Assembly (NCBI GenBank): GCA_035280425.1
Contig: DATEFW010000043.1
Span: 124,001-188,000, forward strand
DNA from: QHXW01 sp035280425
GTDB taxonomy: Bacteria; Acidobacteriota; Terriglobia; Bryobacterales; Bryobacteraceae
Direction: 5' to 3'
Length of the DNA stretch: 64,000 nt
Shown here: in pieces, positions 24,618 through 35,500 of the stretch
Layout of the letters: the number at the start of each line of letters is the position of its first letter
Position numbering within the stretch: the first letter of the stretch is position 1
Notes under the pieces: model-generated
Told to the model about the DNA's origin: nothing
What the model saw: only the letters and a program-made list of their open reading frames with translations
The model's database searches: none
Position numbers and translations under genes: made by a program

Positions 24618-27095
24618 CTATTCCGTCCTTAACGCGACGGTCGGATCGATCCTGGCGGCGCGCCACGCGGGCAAATAGCAGGCCAGGGCCGCCACGGCCA
24701 CAAGCAGCGGAGGAACCACCGCGAAGGTCAGAGGATCGATCGGTTCAATCCCGAAAAGCAGGCTCTTGAGAATGCGAGTGGCGAGCAGCGCGCCGGCGAA
24801 ACCGATCAGCACGCCGGCCAGCGCGGGTTTCAAACCTTCTTTCAGAACCAGGCTGGTGACGTCGGAGTGGCTCGCGCCCAGCGCCACGCGAACGCCGATT
24901 TCACCCGTTCGTTGAGTTACCGCATACGCGAGCACGCCATAGAGGCCCACGGCCGCGAGCAATACAGCCAGGCAGGCAAACGCGCCATAGAGCAGCATGC
25001 TGAACTCGTGATCGTTGGCGGAGTGTCCGATAATCTCATCCATCGTTCGAACATCGTAGATCGCCAGCGACGAATCGAGCTTGTGAACTTCCCTTTGCGC
25101 GGCGGAAATCAGCAGGCGCGGGTCACCCGTGGTGTGCAGCAGAATTGATGCCCCGGAATAATTGCCGTTCAGAAGTGGAAGATAGAACGCCGGCTCTACT
25201 TTTTGATCAATAAACGGAGGAACGTCGCCCACGATTCCGATCACCTCGTAATGTGGCACAGGAGTCCCCTGGGCCTTCTGCTGCTCGAGCGCGTAATCGA
25301 AGAAAATGCGCTTTCCAATAGGGTCCTCACCCGGGAAGGACGCCTTGGCCGTGGCCTGGCTGATCAGGATGCTTCCCACCCGCGGGTGCTTCTGATCGAA
25401 ACCGGTTCCATCTTGTCTGGTGAAGTCGCGGCCGCGAATCAGCGGAATTCCGGCAGCGGAGAGATATTCCGGATCGATGTCCGTTTCCATGGCGACCATC
25501 ATGTTGCCGGATGTAACCGGCCGATCCTCCCTATAAAAGAACAGCCAGTTGCAGCCGCCGGCCAGCGGCGGACACGACGTCAGCCCGGCGGAGCGCACGC
25601 CCGGCAGCGTTTGTAAGCCCTGCTCCATCTGCGTGTAGAACGCGGATATCTGCGCGCCGTTTTTATACGTTGCGGAAGGCAACGAAAACGTCATGGTAAG
25701 CGTGTTGCCAACGCGCAGCCCGGGATTCACCTGATACAGGCGCGAAACGCTGCGCAGCAGGAGGCCCGCGGCAATGAGGAGCATCAACGACAGCGCGACT
25801 TCCGCCGTCACCAGAATGTTGCGGAACCGGCTGTGCGCGCGGGCCAGGGTCGTGGAGCGGCTGCTTTCCTTCAGCCCGTTCACCAGGTCGGCGCGCGCGG
25901 ATTGAATCGCCGGATAGAGGCCGGCTGCAATTCCTGTGATGAGGGCGATGCCGAAAGCGAAGAGGTAGACGCCGCTGTCGACCGGAACCGTTCCCGATGG
26001 AAGGATCGCGTCGGCGCCGGGAGCATGCGCCACAAGTGTCTCGGTGATCCACGTAGTCAGCAGAAGGCCGATCGCGCCGCCCGCCAGGGATAAGAGAATG
26101 CTCTCGGTCAACAACTGGCGAATCAAGCGGCTGCGGCTCGCGCCCATGGCCGCGCGCACGCAAAATTCCCGCGCGCGAGCGGCCGAGCGAGTCAGAATCA
26201 GATTGGCGAGGTTGACGCACGCGATCATGAGCACGCAACCAACGGCTCCGAGCAGGATCCAAAGCGCGGACTTTGCGTCGTGTACCAGGGAATCATGCAG
26301 CCCTATGGCGCCCGCGCCTCTGCCCGTCGCCTGCTCCGGATGGGCGTTCTTATAACGCGCGGCGATGCCGTCCAGCTCCGCGGCGGCTTGTTCCACCGAA
26401 ACACCAGCGCGCAACCGGCCAATCACCCGGAAAAAATGCAGATCGTGCCGGTCTTGGAGACTGGGACTTAGATAAGGCAGCAGAGCCGTCCATACCTGGA
26501 TGTCCTTCGAAGGGAACATGAAACCGCGAGGCGCCACGCCGATGATTTCAAAGTCATCTGCGTCGAGGCGGATCCGCTTGCCGAGGACGTCTCTTGCGCC
26601 ACCGAACCGCCGCTGCCACAAATCGTAACTGATGACGGCGAGATGGGGAGCGCCGGGCCGGTCCTCATCCGGGCGGAATGACCGCCCCAGATACGGCTGC
26701 ACGCCCAGCGTGGAGAACAGATTCCCCGAGCAATTGCAGGCGTCGATACGCTCGGGCTCAAAGCTGTTGGTTGCGCTCGCGAGGTTCGCGGCGCCGGTCG
26801 TGATCGCGCTCATGGATTCGAAACTGGTGGCGGCTTTCTGCCAGTCGAGAAAATTTCCCGGCGCCACGCTGACCATCGGCTCGTCCTTCACGACTCTTCG
26901 CTCGAACAGGCTGACCAGGCGTTCGGAGTGCGGATAAGGCAGAGGCCGCAGTAGCAGGGCGTTGACAACGCTGAAAATGGCGGTGGTGGCGCCCAGGCCC
27001 ATGGCCAGAATCAGTACCGCGGTAAGCGTGAATCCGGGCCGCTGAAAAAACTGGCGGCGCGCGAAGCGAATGTCCTGAATGAGTGTTTCCAGCAT
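24618..27095 (-). CDS. ADOP-type MacB/FtsX-like ABC permease
   Basis: An 825-residue inner-membrane protein of the acidobacterial duplicated orphan permease family. The first membrane helix follows RRQFFQRPGFTLTAVLILAMGLGATTAIFSVVNALLLRPLPY. A MacB-like periplasmic domain with LRPDEDRPGAPHLAVISYDLWQRRFGG follows, then FtsX-like helices, repeated a second time in the C-terminal half (GVLAYAVTQRTGEIGVRVALGA). No ATPase gene is adjacent, as is usual for these orphans. Probable role: extrusion of a small molecule or envelope lipoprotein handling. The ATG at 27095 fits the usual N-terminus. Confidence 0.88.
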   Translation of the reverse strand: MLETLIQDIRFARRQFFQRPGFTLTAVLILAMGLGATTAIFSVVNALLLRPLPYPHSERLVSLFERRVVKDEPMVSVAPGNFLDWQKAATSFESMSAITTGAANLASATNSFEPERIDACNCSGNLFSTLGVQPYLGRSFRPDEDRPGAPHLAVISYDLWQRRFGGARDVLGKRIRLDADDFEIIGVAPRGFMFPSKDIQVWTALLPYLSPSLQDRHDLHFFRVIGRLRAGVSVEQAAAELDGIAARYKNAHPEQATGRGAGAIGLHDSLVHDAKSALWILLGAVGCVLMIACVNLANLILTRSAARAREFCVRAAMGASRSRLIRQLLTESILLSLAGGAIGLLLTTWITETLVAHAPGADAILPSGTVPVDSGVYLFAFGIALITGIAAGLYPAIQSARADLVNGLKESSRSTTLARAHSRFRNILVTAEVALSLMLLIAAGLLLRSVSRLYQVNPGLRVGNTLTMTFSLPSATYKNGAQISAFYTQMEQGLQTLPGVRSAGLTSCPPLAGGCNWLFFYREDRPVTSGNMMVAMETDIDPEYLSAAGIPLIRGRDFTRQDGTGFDQKHPRVGSILISQATAKASFPGEDPIGKRIFFDYALEQQKAQGTPVPHYEVIGIVGDVPPFIDQKVEPAFYLPLLNGNYSGASILLHTTGDPRLLISAAQREVHKLDSSLAIYDVRTMDEIIGHSANDHEFSMLLYGAFACLAVLLAAVGLYGVLAYAVTQRTGEIGVRVALGASHSDVTSLVLKEGLKPALAGVLIGFAGALLATRILKSLLFGIEPIDPLTFAVVPPLLVAVAALACYLPAWRAARIDPTVALRTE

Positions 27096-27253
27096 ATCGG
27101 CCGATCCGGACATTCGTTGCACGATTTTGGCCGATGCGGGAGTGCTTGTAAATCGAAGAAAAGATAACCTTACGGGCCGCAGCGATCAGCAAAAATGGCC
27201 GCGAGTGGGACCGCGGGTGTCCGGAAGCGAAACGGAAACGATCGCCGGTAGTC

Positions 27254-28849
27254 TTACTTAGGCGCGGGTTTATCCGCGGCGGGACTGTCAGCCGCGCTCT
27301 GAGCCGCCGACATCGTTCCGAAGGTTCGTTCGTCCCGGGATTTCAGCTTCTGGAATTCGTCGACCTCGCGCGCGGCATCGGAAGAGCGATGCAGTTTGCG
27401 ATACGCCTGGGCCAGCGCGTAATGGTTCTTGGCGCTTGCAGGATCCAGTTTGACGGCCGCCTCCAGTTCCTGCTGCGCCTCGCGCAGGCGGTCTTCGCGC
27501 AACGCCAGCTTGCCGAGCTGGTAATGGGATTCGGCCAGCGAACCGTCCAGCGAAATCGCCTTTCGCAGCAGTTGAACGGCATGGGCTTCGGCCGCGTTGC
27601 TGTTCGACGCGTCGCCCCACAGCAGCATGCTGCCATAGCCCTGATAAAGGAGCGCCTCGCGTGGAAAACGCGTGATTGCGCTCTTGAGCGTTTCTTCCGC
27701 TGCGTGCGCGTTGCCCTTATCGAGTTGAGCGGTCGCCAGCCCGGTGATGGCTTGGGGATCGGAGGGATTCAATTCGAGTGCCCGGCGGTACAGGCTCTCG
27801 GCGTCGTTGACCCGGCCCATTCTCAGCTCGACAAGCGCTTTTAAGCGGTGGCCGCGGTAGGAATCCGGAGCGACTTCGAGCACCTTTTCCGCGGCGTCGA
27901 GAGCCGCCCCGTAAAGGTGGTGCTCGAGCAGCATCATTCCGCCATCCAAATAATTGGTTTCGTCCGCAGGATCGAGCGCGATGGCCTTGTCCAGCGCTGT
28001 GGCGGCGCTTTTGAAGTTGTCCTGTTTATAGCGGCACCACGCCAGCAGATTGTAGAGGTCGCTGGATTCGTGGCCGGCCGCAATGACGCTTTCTAATGTC
28101 CGCTCCCCCTGGACGAACTGTCCCGAGCGGTACTCGGACAAGGCGAGATTGTAGCCGAGCTTGGCCGTATCGGGATAGGTTTGCCGTACGGCGCTAAACA
28201 GCGAACTCGCCGTTTCGAAATCGTGCATCTCGGCAGCCACCTGCCCGCCGAGAAAGATTCCTTCCGCTCCAAGCGGCGCGTGTTGCAAATCTCTCAGGGT
28301 TTCCCGCGCTTTCGCGATGTTTCCCAGATAGTAATGCGAGCGCGCCAGCGCAGCGATGGACTCGGGACGCCGGCGCACCAGGTCCGGCACCGCTTCCAAA
28401 AGCCGGACCGCCGTGCGGTAGTCTTTGAGCTCTTCTTCAACCATGCCCAGCACGAGTGTGGCCTGGTTATCGCCGGGCTTCAGTTTGAGCACTTGCGCGA
28501 GATTGCTTTTCGCCGGCGCCAACTGGCCGAGCTGAAACTGGTTCCAGGCCAGATTGCGCCGCACGGACGCATCGGAGGGGTCGAGCCGCAGCGCTTTTTC
28601 GAAATAGACGTCGGATTCCTGAAGTTTCTGCTCGCTGCCGAGCGCGATACCGAGCAGAGCCAGATACTCAAATTCCTGGGGAGCGAGTTGAACGGCCTGG
28701 CGCAGCTCGGCTTCCGCGGTTTTTGGTTCACCGCGGGCCAAAGCCGCCCGGCCGCGCTCGGCGTGCTCGCGGGCGTCATCGGAAGCGCTGCTGGCCGGTA
28801 ACGCGCAAAAAATGACGAGGCAGCAAAGGAAAATGGACCACTCCCGCAC
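27254..28849 (-). CDS. Exported TPR-repeat protein
   Basis: A 531-residue protein with a signal peptide (MREWSIFLCCLVIFCALPASS) and about a dozen tetratricopeptide repeats over residues 25-500. Several show the consensus, for example AEAELRQAVQLAPQEFEYLALLG, ALRLDPSDASVRRNLAW, AESLYRRALELNPSDPQAI and LREAQQELEAAVKLDPASAKNHYALAQAY. TPR arrays bind proteins; partners are unknown. The gene is 16 nt downstream of the first TonB-type receptor and on the same strand, so it may be read through from the receptor promoter. The last 25 residues are low complexity. Confidence 0.85.
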   Translation of the reverse strand: MREWSIFLCCLVIFCALPASSASDDAREHAERGRAALARGEPKTAEAELRQAVQLAPQEFEYLALLGIALGSEQKLQESDVYFEKALRLDPSDASVRRNLAWNQFQLGQLAPAKSNLAQVLKLKPGDNQATLVLGMVEEELKDYRTAVRLLEAVPDLVRRRPESIAALARSHYYLGNIAKARETLRDLQHAPLGAEGIFLGGQVAAEMHDFETASSLFSAVRQTYPDTAKLGYNLALSEYRSGQFVQGERTLESVIAAGHESSDLYNLLAWCRYKQDNFKSAATALDKAIALDPADETNYLDGGMMLLEHHLYGAALDAAEKVLEVAPDSYRGHRLKALVELRMGRVNDAESLYRRALELNPSDPQAITGLATAQLDKGNAHAAEETLKSAITRFPREALLYQGYGSMLLWGDASNSNAAEAHAVQLLRKAISLDGSLAESHYQLGKLALREDRLREAQQELEAAVKLDPASAKNHYALAQAYRKLHRSSDAAREVDEFQKLKSRDERTFGTMSAAQSAADSPAADKPAPK

Positions 28850-28865
28850 TGCCTCCCAGCTTAGC

Positions 28866-31800
28866 TCAGAACACGAAACGAAGCCCGAGCTGCCCGTGGC
28901 GCGGGCTGTTGTACTGGCTGCTGATCACGCCGAACGTGTCGTCGCCGAAAGTCGTATCGGGCATGCCGAACCTGGGATGGTTGAAGGCGTTGAAAAATTC
29001 GCCGCGGATCTCCAGATACTTGCTTTCTGTGAATTCCACCTTCTTGGAAATGCCCAAATCTATGTTTGCTATACCCTGATCGCGGCAATCTGCAATATAG
29101 CGGCCCATGTTGCCGGGGGTCTGGTCCGGGGGATGAAAGAAGTTGCCGACATTGAAATAGTTGGCGGTTCCATCCACGACGCTGTAGATGTTGGCGCCCG
29201 AGCAGGCCTTGCCGTTGATGCTGGGCCGCAGATTCGGACTGTCTGCCAGCACGCCGTTACTTCCGGTGCTGTCCCCGAACACCATAGGATTGCCGCTCTG
29301 GAACGTCACGAAGCTGTTGACCTGCCAGCCGCCGATTGCGCCATTCAAGATGCGGTTCATGTTCCTGCCCAGCGCCCTGCCGCGGCCAACCGGCAATTCG
29401 TAAATCGCGGCGAATGCCAGCCGTTGCGGCACGTCGTTGGCGCTCACGCTTTTTTCCGCACGCAGGTTGGTCAGATCCTGCGGAGCCCCGGCGAATCCCA
29501 GATTGCCGATCCATGCGTTGCCGCCGGCATCGGAATAATCCATGAACTTCGAGAACGTATAATTGCCCTCTACGCTCAAGCCGTAGGCCAGGCGCTTTTC
29601 AAACCGCACCTGGAGAGATTCATAATTCGAATTGGCGACAAACTCGGGGAAACCGGTAAACGACCCCGTAAATTGCGGGAAGGGCCGCAGTAAGTCGATT
29701 TGCGGGATGGTATCGAAGTTATACACCGAATTCGGATCGTTGATCACCGGCGCAGGTTGGCCTGGAACTTGTGTGAACAGGTACTGGAAGGGGTTGGGAA
29801 CATTGTTATACAAACCGACGGTCCCATATTTCACACGATTGGCCGCCGATATGTAGTTGCGATTCTCCGTCGAATAGTTCCACGGCAGATGTACGGCATG
29901 GCTGGCCGAATAATTCATGTCGACCAGCCACTTACCGGGCAGTTCCCGCTGGATTCCCAGGTTCCACTGATAGATCTGGCCGTTGGTGAAGGTGTTGCTG
30001 GAATGGTTGTCATTGCCTTCTCCAAACAGAGTCAGCGGGCCATATTTCCCCTGCTGGGGTCCGACAAAACCAGCCGGAAACGGGTTCGACATCGTCGCGT
30101 ACTGGGTCACGTAATTATTCAGCGAGGGGATGTAATTCAGATAGTAGTTCCACGCCGACCCGCCATACTGCCAGTTAGTGGCGAAATTCATCCCATAGTA
30201 GATGCCGGCACCGCCGCGCAACACGGTTTTGTTGTCCAGGCGGTAAGCAAAGCCGAGGCGCGGTCCAAAATTGTGGTACGCCGGATCTGCATGGCGAAAG
30301 TTTTTGGTTGCCAGTATCGTGGTTCCGTGTATATCACCCACTCCGGGGACATTGATGCCGCTATCGCAGGTAAAGCAGGTAAATGCCTCGCGATTGTACC
30401 GCTCGGTATACGGCGTGCTGAACTCGTACCGCAGGCCCAGATTCAAGGTGAGCCGGCTGGTGATTCTCCAGTTGTCCTGGATGAAGAATGAAGTCTCCAT
30501 TGACTTGTTAGCCACCGACGGCCGCTCGGCCATGCCGCTATTGTTGTCGAAGTATCCAATCAGCATGCTGGCCAAAGCATTGCCCTGGAGTGGATCGGGA
30601 TTCACATTGCTCTGCATCGTTTGGTTGGGGCTGAACTCAAATCCACCGGCCGTGTTGTCCGGCTGGAAATAGGTATTCAGAAAGATTCGCCTTTCGCCTC
30701 CGAATCTCAGCTCATGGGAACCCACGATCTTGTCCACCACCGAACTGAAAGACCATTGCGTGTCCGTTTCAAGGGATGTCGTGCAGCAGGCGTCGCGCAC
30801 CAGACTCTGGTAGCCATTCACCGAGATATCCGGGAAGGCGGCTTTCTCGTACCACGGGTTGACGATCAAATCCTTTGGGAAACCGACGGATAGCGGGTCC
30901 ACCGTCAGCGGAACACCAAAAGGATTCACAAACCGGTGGAAATTCAGGCGGTTGGTCCATAGCGTTTTTGGACTGATCGTCCAAGTATCCGAAACAGCGC
31001 CTTCATGGATGTGGTTGTACGAAATCACGGTCGCCAAAAAGGGATCCGGTGTAGTGCTGGATGAGTCGCCTCTGCTGTAACGCATACTGACGCGGTTGCT
31101 GTCTGAAAAGTTGTGGTCAATTTTAATGTCGTACTGGTAGGATGGGCTCGGGTTGACCAGTTTCGTTGTGTAGTTGTTCAATCCCGTAACTGGATCTCCG
31201 CTCGTGTTGGGCGCGGCATAGAGATTGATCAGATTCTTCCCGATCGCATCCATCGCGCTGGCAGGCACCACATTGCCCGGGAACGGCAGGCGCGTGCAGA
31301 CCTGGTCCGTTGTGCAGGTCTGATTAAAGGGATTGAATATGGTTTCCAGGCTGCCATCGGGGTTGAAGGTTTGCGAAAAATCACCCTTTTTTTGCAAATC
31401 TGTGGGCACACTCGTGGTTTTGGTCGAAGGATAGGTGTTGCGGTCTTTCTCATAATCGAAGAAGAAGAACGTCTTATTCTTCTTGATCGGCCCGCCGACC
31501 GTGCCGCCCCACTGATCGATGTCGTATGGCCCGATAGGCTGTCCGGCGGCATTCGAAAAGAAATCATTGGCATCCATTTCCGGCCGCCGGAAAAACCAAT
31601 AGCCGCTTCCATGGAACTGGTTGGTGCCGGATTTCGAGACCAGGCTCACGATCGTTCCGCCGTTGCTGCCATACTCGGCTGAAAAGCTATTGTTTTGGAG
31701 CTTGAACTCCTGGATCGCCTCGACTATCGGTTTGTATTGCAGATTGGTTGTGCCGCCCTCGCCGCCTTCGGGATTGGTCATCAGGCCGCCGTCCAGGCGG

Positions 31801-32390
31801 AATTCGGCGGTAGCATAGCGTTGCCCGTTGGAGGCGAAGCCGGTTCCACCCAGAGAGATGCCTCCCGCGTTTGCAACTTCGGTCGTCCCCGGAGCCAGGA
31901 ATACCAGCGGCGAATAATCGCGGCCTTCGAGCGGCATGTTGATCATGTACTGCCCGCTCACCTCCGTGCCCATCGCGCCGCTTACCGTATTTAGAAGCGG
32001 TGCTTCAGCGGTGACTTCGACTTTCTGGCTGATCTCGCCCACCTCGAGAGTCAGGTCGAGGTCCGTCTGCTGGCCGACGCGGAGAACGACATTATCGCGA
32101 ACGAGCGTTTTGAAACCCGTAGCCTCTACGGTGGCCCGGTACGCAGCCGCTTTGAGATCCGCAAACAGGTACCGGCCGGCTCCGTCGGTCGGGCGCTTCT
32201 CGGAAACGCCTGTCGCCACGTTAGTCATGGTCACAGTCGCACCTGGAATCACCGCACCGGTCGAGTCTGCCACGGTGCCGCGCAACAGAGCCGTATCGAT
32301 TCCTTGCGCGCTGAGAAACGATGGAAAGATGGCAGCCACCAGCACTGCGGAAAAAATACAGATTGAAAGCGACGTTAACCTCGCTCGCAT
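28866..32390 (-). CDS. TonB-type outer-membrane receptor with carboxypeptidase-regulatory domain (copy 1)
   Basis: A 1174-residue outer-membrane protein. A signal peptide (about 1-25, ending SAQ) is followed by a carboxypeptidase-regulatory-like domain (about 28-110: LRGTVADSTGAVIPGATVTM, AYRATVEATGFKTL), then a plug-like segment and a long beta-barrel ending in a terminal Phe (GLRFVF), the outer-membrane targeting signal. It belongs to the Oar-like/TonB-dependent family expanded in Acidobacteria and probably takes up plant or microbial oligosaccharides or peptides. The ATG at 32390 has GGAGG spaced 5 nt, better than an upstream in-frame ATG. Close paralogue of the next gene. Confidence 0.88.
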   Translation of the reverse strand: MRARLTSLSICIFSAVLVAAIFPSFLSAQGIDTALLRGTVADSTGAVIPGATVTMTNVATGVSEKRPTDGAGRYLFADLKAAAYRATVEATGFKTLVRDNVVLRVGQQTDLDLTLEVGEISQKVEVTAEAPLLNTVSGAMGTEVSGQYMINMPLEGRDYSPLVFLAPGTTEVANAGGISLGGTGFASNGQRYATAEFRLDGGLMTNPEGGEGGTTNLQYKPIVEAIQEFKLQNNSFSAEYGSNGGTIVSLVSKSGTNQFHGSGYWFFRRPEMDANDFFSNAAGQPIGPYDIDQWGGTVGGPIKKNKTFFFFDYEKDRNTYPSTKTTSVPTDLQKKGDFSQTFNPDGSLETIFNPFNQTCTTDQVCTRLPFPGNVVPASAMDAIGKNLINLYAAPNTSGDPVTGLNNYTTKLVNPSPSYQYDIKIDHNFSDSNRVSMRYSRGDSSSTTPDPFLATVISYNHIHEGAVSDTWTISPKTLWTNRLNFHRFVNPFGVPLTVDPLSVGFPKDLIVNPWYEKAAFPDISVNGYQSLVRDACCTTSLETDTQWSFSSVVDKIVGSHELRFGGERRIFLNTYFQPDNTAGGFEFSPNQTMQSNVNPDPLQGNALASMLIGYFDNNSGMAERPSVANKSMETSFFIQDNWRITSRLTLNLGLRYEFSTPYTERYNREAFTCFTCDSGINVPGVGDIHGTTILATKNFRHADPAYHNFGPRLGFAYRLDNKTVLRGGAGIYYGMNFATNWQYGGSAWNYYLNYIPSLNNYVTQYATMSNPFPAGFVGPQQGKYGPLTLFGEGNDNHSSNTFTNGQIYQWNLGIQRELPGKWLVDMNYSASHAVHLPWNYSTENRNYISAANRVKYGTVGLYNNVPNPFQYLFTQVPGQPAPVINDPNSVYNFDTIPQIDLLRPFPQFTGSFTGFPEFVANSNYESLQVRFEKRLAYGLSVEGNYTFSKFMDYSDAGGNAWIGNLGFAGAPQDLTNLRAEKSVSANDVPQRLAFAAIYELPVGRGRALGRNMNRILNGAIGGWQVNSFVTFQSGNPMVFGDSTGSNGVLADSPNLRPSINGKACSGANIYSVVDGTANYFNVGNFFHPPDQTPGNMGRYIADCRDQGIANIDLGISKKVEFTESKYLEIRGEFFNAFNHPRFGMPDTTFGDDTFGVISSQYNSPRHGQLGLRFVF

Positions 32391-32408
32391 CCTTGCCTCC
32401 CGGACCAA

Positions 32409-32426
32409 CTAGTATTTTGAGACTAG
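32409..32426 (-). promoter_or_regulatory. CTAGT/ACTAG inverted repeat in receptor copy 1 leader
   Basis: CTAGT (32409-32413) and ACTAG (32422-32426) are inverted half-sites with 8 nt between. They lie just downstream of the expected transcription start for copy 1, where a repressor could bind. A related site exists at the copy 2 leader. Confidence 0.4.
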
Positions 32427-32438
32427 AGACTTTTTGGA

Positions 32439-32467
32439 ATGCTACATCCGGGGGGGCGGGCTGTCAA
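32439..32467 (-). promoter_or_regulatory. Sigma-70-type promoter of receptor copy 1
   Basis: On the minus strand: TTGACA (32462-32467), 17-nt spacer, then TAGCAT (32439-32444). The -35 is perfect and the -10 matches 4 of 6. It lies about 50 nt before the receptor ATG and is followed by a GGAGG ribosome-binding site. The same architecture precedes copy 2. Confidence 0.6.
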
Positions 32468-32477
32468 GAAGCAAAGC

Positions 32478-32505
32478 CCCGAGTGTACTGTTCAGTACAC
32501 TCGGG
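32478..32505 (-). terminator. Hairpin downstream of receptor copy 2
   Basis: A perfect 13-bp inverted repeat with a 2-nt centre (CCCGAGTGTACTG / CAGTACACTCGGG), 17 nt beyond the stop of copy 2. The following bases on the minus strand (GGGCTTTGC) carry only a short T run, so termination is likely but may be partial. It separates copy 2 from the copy 1 promoter. Confidence 0.6.
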
Positions 32506-32522
32506 TGAGGGTTCCGCTTAGC

Positions 32523-35500
32523 TCAAAAGACAAATCGAAAACCGATCTGGCCGTGTCTCGGGCTGTTGTACTGGCCGTTGATTACGCCGAAGCCGTCGCC
32601 GCCGAAAGTCGTATTGGGGAAACCGAATCGTGGAGTGTTGAAAGCGTTGAAAAAATCGCCTCGAATTTCGAGGTAGCGGCTTTCGGTGAACTCCACTTTT
32701 TTCGAGATGCCCAGGTCGATATTGTGAATGCCCGGAGCGCGGCAGTCCGAAATGTAGCGGCCCATGTTGCCCGGCGTCTGGTCCGCCGGGTGAGAAAAGC
32801 TGTCGAGGTTGAAGTAATTGGCCGTGCCGTTTACGACATCGTACACGTTAGCGCCGGAGCAGGCCTTGCCGTTGATGTTGGGTCGCTGATTCGGACTATC
32901 GGCCAGCGTCTGGTTGCTGTCGGAAAACACCAGCGGCTGCCCGGTCTGGAAAGTCACGAAGGTGTTCACCTGCCAGCCGCCGATTATGCCGTTCATCACG
33001 CGGTTCATATCCCTGCCCAGCGTCCTCCCGCGGCCCACCGGCAGTTCATAGATGGCGGCGAAGGCCAGCCGCTGCGGCGTGTCGTTGGCGCTGACGCTTT
33101 TCTCGGCACGCAGGTTGGTCAGGTCCTGCGGCGCACCCGCAAAACCGATATTGCCGATCCAGGCGTTTCCGCCCGAGTCGGAATCGTCGATGAACTTGGA
33201 GAACGTGTAGCTGCCGGTGACGCTCAGCCCGTGCGATAGCCGCTTCTCGAACCTCACCTGCATGGATTGATAGCTGGAGGTCGCGACAAATTCCGGAAAG
33301 CCCGCGAACGTTCCGGGGAACTGCGGGTAGGGTCTCAACAGGTCGATCTGCGGAATCGTCGGGTCGTTATAAATCGAGTCGGCCAGGTTAAAGATCGGCG
33401 CCGGCTGCCCGGGCAACTGCTGGAACAAAAACTGAAATGGGTTGGGCACGTGGGACGCGAGGCCCGCTGTGCCGTAAGCCAGGCGGTTGGCCGCGGAAAT
33501 GTAGTTGCGGTTTTCCGTCGAGTAGTTCCAGGGTAAATGCGTGCTGCGGTTCGCCGAATAATTAAGCTCGACCAGGACGTTTCCTGGAATTTCGCGCTCC
33601 ACTCCCAGATTCCACTGATAGATCTCCGCATTGCGGAATGTATTGCTCCCATGGTTGTGGTTGTTATAGCCGTAGAGCGTGAGCGCGCCGTACTTGCCCT
33701 GTTGCGGGCCCACAAAACCCACCGGAAAAGGATTCTCCAGCGTGGCGTACTGGCTGATCCCGCCATCCTTCGAGAAGATGACCTGGACGCCTTTGTTCCA
33801 CCCCGTGCCGCCGTATTGCCAGTTGGTGGCGAAGTTCATGCCGTAGTAAATTCCCGCTCCGCCGCGCACCACGGTCTTGTTGTCCAGCCGGTAAGCAAAG
33901 CCCAATCGCGGTGCGATGTTGTTGTAATCCGGATCGGCATGGCGCCGGCTGGAGCTGGCCAGGATGGTCGTTCCGATCAACTCGCCTACGCCCGGCACAT
34001 TGATGCCACTGTCGCAAGTAAAGCAGGTGAACTGGTTGTGGTTGTAACGCTCCGAGTAGGGCGTGCTCCACTCGTACCGCAATCCCAGGTTCAGCGTGAG
34101 CCGGCTCGTGATGCGCCAGTCGTCTTGAATGAAGAAAGCCGCTTCACCGGATTTATTGGCGACGTGCGGGCGGGCGACCACTGAGCCCGAGTCCGCCCAG
34201 CCGAGCAGCAGAGAGGCCAAGCTGTTTCCTTGCGACGAGTCCGGGTTGAAGATGCTTTGCTGTGTAATATTGCCGTTGAAGGAGAATTCGCCTCCCGTGT
34301 CGTCCGGCTGGAAGAAGTTATTAAGGAAAATCCGCTTCTCGCCGCCGAATTTCAGGTTGTGCGAACCCATGATCTTGTTCATCACGGAATTGAAGGACCA
34401 CTGCGTGTCCGACTCGCGCGTCGTCGTGCAGCAGGCGTTTGTTACCAGGCCCTGGTATCCGTCAACATTGATATCCGGGAATGCCGGCTGGCGGAACCAC
34501 GGGTTGTTGATCAGGATCTCGGGAAAACCGACGCTGAGCGGATCCACGGTGGGTTGAACGTCCTGCGGGAAATAGCCACGGTGGAAGGTGATCCGGTTGG
34601 TCCAGAGCATCGTCGGCTTGATGGTCCAGTGATCCTGGATCGTGACGTCGTTGGTCGTGCCCTGCGAGAGATTCGGCGCAAGGAACGGATCGGGCCGGAA
34701 ATCCCGGTAATGGCTGCGGCTGTACCGGCCGTCTATCCGATGGTTGTCTGAGAAATTGTGATCGATTCGCGCATCGAGCTGGTAGCTCGGACTATTTTCG
34801 ACCAGCTTCTGGGTATAGTTGTTCAATCCCGTCACCGGATCGCCCGCATCGGTGGGCGATGGATAAAGCTTGATCAGATTCGCGCCGACCGGATCCTGCT
34901 GAGCGAGCGGAATTTTGTTTCCCGCAAAGGGCGCACGTTCGCAGTCCAGGCTGCTGCCCGCTCCGGTGCACACGGTGTTTCGCGGATCGAAAATCTGCTC
35001 GACTGTTCCATCCGGATTGAAGGTCTGCGAAAAGTCGCCGTTCCGCTGAAGGTCCGTGGGTACGCTGGTGATGATGGTGAATGGACCGTTGTTGCGCTGC
35101 CGTTCGTAATCGAAGAAAAAGAACGACTTATTCTTTTTGATCGGCCCGCCGACTGATCCGCCGTACTGGTCGTGAGCGTATGGCCCGATGGGCTGGCCGG
35201 CGGCGTTGGAAAAGAAGTCGTTGGCGTCCAGAGACGGCCTGCGGAAGAACCACCAGCCGCTGCCATGAAATTGATTGGTTCCGGACTTGGTAACAATACT
35301 GACCACGGTTCCGCCATTGTTCCCGTACTCAGCCGAGAAACTGTTATTTTGCAGCTTGAATTCCTGGATGGCTTCCACCGACGGCTTGTATTGGACATTG
35401 CTCGATCCGCCTTCCCCGCCCTCGGGGTTACTCAACAAGGCGCCGTCCAATCGGAACTCGGCAGTGGCGAAGCGCTGGCCGTTGGAAGCGAATACGGTAC